From the NCBI GenBank assembly GCA_900318835.1, contig ONLW01000001.1, positions 1 through 64,000 of the forward strand: DNA of 64,000 bases, in the 5' to 3' direction. Below, one piece after another: positions 59,384-64,000 of this stretch. The position numbers and the translations under genes were made by a program. The DNA comes from an uncultured Bacteroidales bacterium. GTDB taxonomy: Bacteria; Bacteroidota; Bacteroidia; Bacteroidales; P3. The notes under the pieces were generated by a model. It was not told the DNA's origin. It searched no databases and worked only from the letters and a program-made list of their open reading frames with translations. Positions within the stretch are counted from its first letter, which is position 1. Each line of letters starts with the position of its first letter.

Positions 59384-62152
59384 TTAATCGTTTAGTTTCA
59401 AATATTTTGCAGTGTAAGATTCTTTACATTTCAGTAGGTCTTCGGGGGTACCGGTAAAGACCACGTTACCGCCTTGGTCGCCCCCCTCAGGACCCATGTC
59501 AATGACCCAGTCGGCCACCTTGATGATGTCGTGGTGGTGCTCGATAACCACGATGCTGTGGCCCCGCTCGATGAGGCGGCTGAAGGCTGTCAGAAGTTTC
59601 TGTATGTCGTGGAAATGCAGGCCCGTGGAAGGCTCGTCAAAGATGAATAGCATGGGTTGCTCGGCCTCACCCCTGACGAGGTAGGAAGCCAGCTTGATGC
59701 GCTGACACTCACCCCCGGAGAGCGAGCTGGAAGACTGGCCCAGCTTCAGATAACCCAAACCCACATCCCTCAACGGCATGAGGCGCGTGTAGATGGCACG
59801 GGTCTCGTCGCTGTCGAAGAACTCCACCGCCTGGTCGACAGTCATCTCCAGCACATCGCTAATGGTCTTGCCCTTGTACTGCACCTCCAAAGCCTCTTCC
59901 TTGTAGCGGCTGCCATGACACTCGTCGCAGAGCAGGTGCACATCGCTCATAAACTGCATGCTCACGGTGACATAGCCTTCTCCCTGGCAGTTCTCGCAAC
60001 GGCCTCCCTCAACATTGAACGAGAAGAAGCCCGCCTTGTAGCCACGGGTCTTCGCCAGCGGCTGCTTGGCATAGAGAGCCCTCACCTCATCGAAGACCTT
60101 CATGTAGGTGGCGGGGTTGCTGCGCGAGGAGCGTCCGATAGGGTTCTGATCCACCATCTCTACAGCCGAGATGCGGCGCACGTCACCGTCCATCTCCACG
60201 CAACTGCCCACATAATCCGAAGCACCATCAAAACGATGCTGCAACACGTCGTAGAGCACACGACGCACCAGGCTCGTCTTGCCCGAACCCGAAACCCCCG
60301 TCACCACCGTCAACACCCCCAGCGGGATGTCGACATCGATATGCTTCAGATTGTTGCAGTAGGCACCATGTATCGAGATGCGGTCACGCCAGCGGCGACG
60401 GCTCTTGGGGACAGCGATGCTGCGGCGCCCCTGAAGGTAATCAAGGGTGAAACTCTGAGTTTTCGGATTATTCAAAGAATCAGGTTTTCCTGCAAAGACC
60501 ACCTCACCACCCAGCCGTCCGGCACCGGGACCGATGTCGATAAGCCAGTCGGCAGCACGGATGATATCCTCGTCGTGTTCCACCACGATGACCGTATTTC
60601 CGAGGTCGCGCAGTTTGCGCAACACACTGATCAGCTGTCCGGTATCGCGAGAATGCAAACCTATTGACGGCTCGTCAAGAATATACATCGAGCCCACCAG
60701 CGAGCTACCCAGCGAGGTCGCCAGGTTGATGCGCTGGCTCTCGCCGCCACTGAGGCTGTTGCTGGCACGGTTCAATGTGAGGTATCCGAGACCCACCTCG
60801 ACCAGATAGGAGAGGCGGTTCTTGATCTCGGTGAGCAGACGTGTTGTCATCTCCACCTCGTGAGGCTGCAGGCGACTCTCGATGTCAGCGAACCAGTCGA
60901 CCAATGCCGACACCGGCATCTCTACCAACTCACTGATACTCTTACCGTCAACCTTCACATACTCGGCATCCTTACGCAGACGTCGACCATGGCAGTCGGG
61001 ACAGGCGGTCTTGCCGCGGTAACGTGCCAGCATGACGCGGTACTGTATCTTATAACTTTGGCTCTCGACCCACCTGAAGAATCCGTCGATGCCTTCCCAC
61101 ACCCCGTCGCCATGCCACAGAATCTCCTTTTGCTCATCAGTCAACCTATAGTAGGGGGTATGGATGGGGAAGTCGATGACCGCAGCGTGACGGATAAACT
61201 CGCGCTTCACCTCCTGCATCTTGTCCCCGTTCCAGCAAACCACAGCATTCTCATAGATACTACGACTCTTGTTTGGAACCACCATATTCTCGTCGATACC
61301 AATGACGCTGCCGTAGCCTTGGCAGGTGGGGCAGGCGCCATAGGGGTTGTTGAACGAGAAGAAATTGGGGTTGGGCTTCTCAAAAGTGATGCCGTCGGCC
61401 TCAAAACGGTTGGAGAATTCGGCGCGACGGCCGTCTTCCGACTGCACCACACAGGCCCCACGGCCCTCGAAGAAAGCGCTCTGCACACTCTCGCCCACAC
61501 GCGACCGTTGTTCGTCGTCTCCGTGGCGAATCTCAATGCGGTCAACCACCAGCAGGGCATCGGTGAAAACCTCCGTGGTATCAAGGACATCCTCAATCCT
61601 CACGATAGTTCCCTTCACCATCACGCGCTGGTAACCCTCCTGCTGAAGAATATCCAGTTGCGACCGCAACGGCCGCTCCTTGGAGTCCTCCAGCGGCGAC
61701 ATTATCAGCACCTTCACTCCTTCGGGTAACGTGAGGATGTAGTCCACCACATCGCTCACCGAGTGGCGTCTCACCTCCACTCCCGACACTGGCGAGAAGG
61801 TGCGGCCAATGCGGGCAAAGAGCAGTTTCAAATATTCGTAAATCTCCGTACTCGTGCCCACTGTGGAACGTGGGTTGGAGGTATTCACCTTCTGCTCGAT
61901 GGCCACGGCAGGTGCTAACCCATGGATATAGTCCACGTCGGGCTTCGACATGCGGCCCAGAAACTGCCGGGCATAAGAACTCAAACTCTCCACATAGCGG
62001 CGCTGTCCTTCGGCAAACAGGGTGTCGAAAGCCAGACTCGACTTGCCGCTTCCGCTCAAACCGGTGATGACCACCAGCTTGCCCTGAGGAATCTCCACAT
62101 CGATATTCTTCAGGTTGTTGGCCCTTGCACCTTTGATTACGATATTGCCCAT
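59384..62152 (-). CDS. uvrA: Excinuclease ABC subunit A
   Basis: A full-length 922-residue UvrA. Two ATPase domains have P-loops GLSGSGKSS and GVSGSGKTS and signatures SLSGGESQRI and SLSGGECQRI. Zinc fingers are CPTCQGYG-CPDCHG and CENCQGEGYVTV-CDECHGSR. It is the damage-recognition subunit of nucleotide excision repair. It lies 2 bp after a secreted-protein gene and 3 bp before a membrane protein gene, so it is probably part of one long transcript. Confidence 0.97.
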   Translation of the reverse strand: MGNIVIKGARANNLKNIDVEIPQGKLVVITGLSGSGKSSLAFDTLFAEGQRRYVESLSSYARQFLGRMSKPDVDYIHGLAPAVAIEQKVNTSNPRSTVGTSTEIYEYLKLLFARIGRTFSPVSGVEVRRHSVSDVVDYILTLPEGVKVLIMSPLEDSKERPLRSQLDILQQEGYQRVMVKGTIVRIEDVLDTTEVFTDALLVVDRIEIRHGDDEQRSRVGESVQSAFFEGRGACVVQSEDGRRAEFSNRFEADGITFEKPNPNFFSFNNPYGACPTCQGYGSVIGIDENMVVPNKSRSIYENAVVCWNGDKMQEVKREFIRHAAVIDFPIHTPYYRLTDEQKEILWHGDGVWEGIDGFFRWVESQSYKIQYRVMLARYRGKTACPDCHGRRLRKDAEYVKVDGKSISELVEMPVSALVDWFADIESRLQPHEVEMTTRLLTEIKNRLSYLVEVGLGYLTLNRASNSLSGGESQRINLATSLGSSLVGSMYILDEPSIGLHSRDTGQLISVLRKLRDLGNTVIVVEHDEDIIRAADWLIDIGPGAGRLGGEVVFAGKPDSLNNPKTQSFTLDYLQGRRSIAVPKSRRRWRDRISIHGAYCNNLKHIDVDIPLGVLTVVTGVSGSGKTSLVRRVLYDVLQHRFDGASDYVGSCVEMDGDVRRISAVEMVDQNPIGRSSRSNPATYMKVFDEVRALYAKQPLAKTRGYKAGFFSFNVEGGRCENCQGEGYVTVSMQFMSDVHLLCDECHGSRYKEEALEVQYKGKTISDVLEMTVDQAVEFFDSDETRAIYTRLMPLRDVGLGYLKLGQSSSSLSGGECQRIKLASYLVRGEAEQPMLFIFDEPSTGLHFHDIQKLLTAFSRLIERGHSIVVIEHHHDIIKVADWVIDMGPEGGDQGGNVVFTGTPEDLLKCKESYTAKYLKLND

Positions 62153-62154
62153 CC

Positions 62155-63621
62155 TCAGAACTTCAACACTCCTAACCGGCTCTTGCTGCCTTTCATGGTC
62201 ATCAGCAGCACACTTCCCTCCTCCGTCTTGGCAGCCGACACCAGCATATGCTTGGTCTTCTGCTCCAGAATGCTCTTTGTCACGTCGCCATTCTCGGCCA
62301 CACGATAGAGCACCAGATTCCCTTTGTCACCCATCTCGTATTCCTTGGCCTCGCCGGAAATGTTGTATTCTGCAGGATATTTGGGGCTCTCAGACTTCAG
62401 TAGACAAACATTGTCGTCGCTGCCAAAAAGAGCGATGTACAACAAATCGTCATCCCCTTTGGCGATGTCGTTGCGACGTATGTTGCGCACCCATTTCAGA
62501 CCACCGTTCTCATCGATGGCCACCAGTTGGAGGCCCTGTGTGTAATAGGTAGTCGAGACAGTGCCGTTGGCATTCTTGTAGCGCAGCATGTGGCGATGGC
62601 CCACTGCCAGCACGGCGCCATAGGGCATCGGGGCGCTGGCCAGCGGCACCACCATCGGCACCGCCTTGTCGCGTTGCACCTTCTTGGTTTTCTTGTTCAG
62701 CAGGATGTTCACATCCTCGTTCTGGAACGGGTAGAGCGTGAAATTGGTGACAGTGGCCGAGTCGAGGTCGAAAGCCATCATTGCCGTGCCCCTCACCAGC
62801 TTATCTTCCGGGTCGGTACCGTTGGGCGAAAAGATACCAGCACAGATCATCTTGCGTCCCAGTACATTCACAATGCGCATCTCCTGCAGACGGTCGCAAG
62901 TCACTGTTGCCGAGTAGTTCTCACCCATATTGGCGTCAATTACACTCACCAGAAAACGCTCGGCCGTAGCCTCACGTTTGCTGCCGAGGGTCAGCATCTC
63001 GCCATAATCCGACACCGCTAGGCAGGAAGTCGTCCCCACGGGGAACTCCTTGCTCCACAACTCATTCATCCCACGGTCGTACATCGTCGCCGTGGATACA
63101 TACTCTTTCTTCTTGGCAAACTGCTGCAAGGTCAGCAGGCCCATATACTGCTCATTGTTGCTTACGGCACCCCAGACAAAGCAATGGTCCCCCTTGTCAA
63201 GCTTGAAATTGGCAAGGGTGTCTATTCTGTCATCCATCAGCATCAAGCTGTCCATATCGACAGAAAACCGCAGCACCAAAGTATTCCTAGCATTGCTGCT
63301 GTCGACCATGATCACACTCGCCACCGAGCCGTTCCAAATCATGGAGACAAGTTCGTATTCTTCCTTTATAGGAAGGCGCAACCATTTGGATACATGCATA
63401 TTGCTATCTACCGAATAGGCGCTCCAGGCGTCGTCATTGTCATCCTCTCTGGTCAGCCAACAGGTCTGATTGCCAGCGCTACCCATGTAGATTGCCCTCA
63501 GCACATCCTCGTCTTCCACCTCCTTGCTCTCATTACCCATGGTGAGGGTCAGCTCGCCGCTCTGCGCCAGCGCACAACTCCACATCGCCGCTGCGGCCAC
63601 AATTGTAATAAATTTCTTCAT
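62155..63621 (-). CDS. Exported protein with WD40-like or beta-propeller features
   Basis: A 488-residue exported protein (signal peptide ending ALAQ). The body has repeated strands like GEMLTLGSKREATAERFLVSV and DDDLLYIALFGSDDNVCLLK, suggesting a propeller. I do not recognise a named family. It lies 14 bp after porX and 2 bp before uvrA, so may be co-transcribed. Confidence 0.75.
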   Translation of the reverse strand: MKKFITIVAAAAMWSCALAQSGELTLTMGNESKEVEDEDVLRAIYMGSAGNQTCWLTREDDNDDAWSAYSVDSNMHVSKWLRLPIKEEYELVSMIWNGSVASVIMVDSSNARNTLVLRFSVDMDSLMLMDDRIDTLANFKLDKGDHCFVWGAVSNNEQYMGLLTLQQFAKKKEYVSTATMYDRGMNELWSKEFPVGTTSCLAVSDYGEMLTLGSKREATAERFLVSVIDANMGENYSATVTCDRLQEMRIVNVLGRKMICAGIFSPNGTDPEDKLVRGTAMMAFDLDSATVTNFTLYPFQNEDVNILLNKKTKKVQRDKAVPMVVPLASAPMPYGAVLAVGHRHMLRYKNANGTVSTTYYTQGLQLVAIDENGGLKWVRNIRRNDIAKGDDDLLYIALFGSDDNVCLLKSESPKYPAEYNISGEAKEYEMGDKGNLVLYRVAENGDVTKSILEQKTKHMLVSAAKTEEGSVLLMTMKGSKSRLGVLKF

Positions 63622-63635
63622 AGTCTTATCGTTAT

Positions 63636-64000
63636 TTATTTGTTTCTCAGTATTATGAACGGCACCATCACCTCCTCCATCGACACGCCGCCGTGCTGGA
63701 AGGTGTTGGTGTAGTAGCGCACATACTCGTTGTAGTTGTTGGGGTAGGCGAAGAAGTCGCCAGCATGACAGAAGATGTAGGGGCTCGTCACATGACGCTT
63801 GGGCAGGAAAATCTTCTTGGGCTCCTTCACCTCGAAGACCTCCTTAGGGTTGTAATACAGCAGTCGCCCCTGCTTGTAGCGCAGGTTGACGCTGATGTCG
63901 CGGTCACCCTTCACCTTCACCGGATGGTCGATCTTCACGCTGCCGTGGTCGGTAGTGATGATGACATTCACCTCCTTCTCGCTCAAAGCCTTGATGATTT
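63636..64000 (-). CDS. porX: PorX C-terminus (PglZ domain), partial at the right edge
   Basis: About 121 C-terminal residues are visible and the frame runs off the window end. The pattern VIITTDHGSVKIDHPVKVKG, then DRDISVNLRYKQGRLLYY and FAYPNNYNEYVRYYTNTFQH matches the PglZ domain of PorX, the response regulator of the T9SS PorXY two-component system. The receiver domain lies beyond the window. It is the first gene in the leftward series 63636-57583. Confidence 0.85.
   Translation of the reverse strand, partial: IIKALSEKEVNVIITTDHGSVKIDHPVKVKGDRDISVNLRYKQGRLLYYNPKEVFEVKEPKKIFLPKRHVTSPYIFCHAGDFFAYPNNYNEYVRYYTNTFQHGGVSMEEVMVPFIILRNK

Overview
The window is chromosomal DNA from a member of the Bacteroidota, most likely an uncultured gut-type Bacteroidales. 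The evidence is type IX secretion (T9SS) parts and T9SS-sorted proteins (PorP/SprF, a GldK/GldJ-like lipoprotein, a PorE-like protein, the C-terminus of PorX, C-terminal sorting domains), Bacteroidota promoters (TAnnTTTG), a MurF-alanine racemase fusion, a long S16 protein, and fimbrillin and BspA-like surface proteins. No species can be named from the sequence alone.

Layout. 0.1-6.7 kb: DUF2147 protein, ornithine aminotransferase, M23 peptidase, small secreted proteins (one duplicated and decayed) and a BspA-like leucine-rich-repeat protein. 6.8-11 kb: T9SS/envelope block (PorP, SUMF1 lipoprotein, OstA-like protein). 11-16.6 kb: grpE-dnaJ, a DUF2851 protein and murF-alr. 17-21.3 kb: lon, a PorE-like protein and tRNA-Pro(GGG). 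21.3-29.3 kb: stand-alone murF, an Omp85-type barrel, an NMT1-type binding protein followed by a Cache-HAMP-SpoIIE phosphatase, and dnaK. 29.7-33.7 kb: an AT-rich accessory island (RepA-like AAA ATPase, GNAT-PUA protein, ASCH protein, DUF2442 protein). 34-38 kb: a tandem array of eight paralogous small lipoproteins, preceded by a sigma factor operon (38.2-40 kb). 40.3-44 kb: a fused two-ATPase peptide ABC protein, a DksA-like protein, RimM and S16. 44-50.7 kb: a giant T9SS adhesin with a fimbrillin-like lipoprotein and a 64-residue peptide. 51.2-54 kb: GlmM, an array of short palindromes, a Y1 (REP-associated) transposase and a PspC protein. 54-64 kb: M3 peptidase, thioredoxin-like protein, MnmE, membrane protein, UvrA, a secreted protein and the C-terminus of PorX.

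How it fits together. Most genes are housekeeping (proteostasis, cell wall, translation, repair) or build and decorate the T9SS-type cell surface. The unusual content lies in four repeat systems and one gene array. (1) Arrays of 7-, 8- or 9-bp units, 32-45 bp long in total, sit in frame inside at least six unrelated housekeeping or envelope genes; near-identical arrays recur in different genes. (2) Palindrome families (about 15-20 bp) are clustered around a Y1 transposase and also lie between rimM and rpsP. (3) Four intergenic elements carry 11-bp phased repeats arranged around a CCATGG/CCGTGG centre. (4) A 24-bp and two 11-bp tandem arrays lie just upstream of the lipoprotein genes. The eight-gene lipoprotein array has a nearly invariant leader and three alternating mature types, so it is the best candidate for an undescribed system. 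The giant adhesin carries an in-frame TGA inside its signal peptide.
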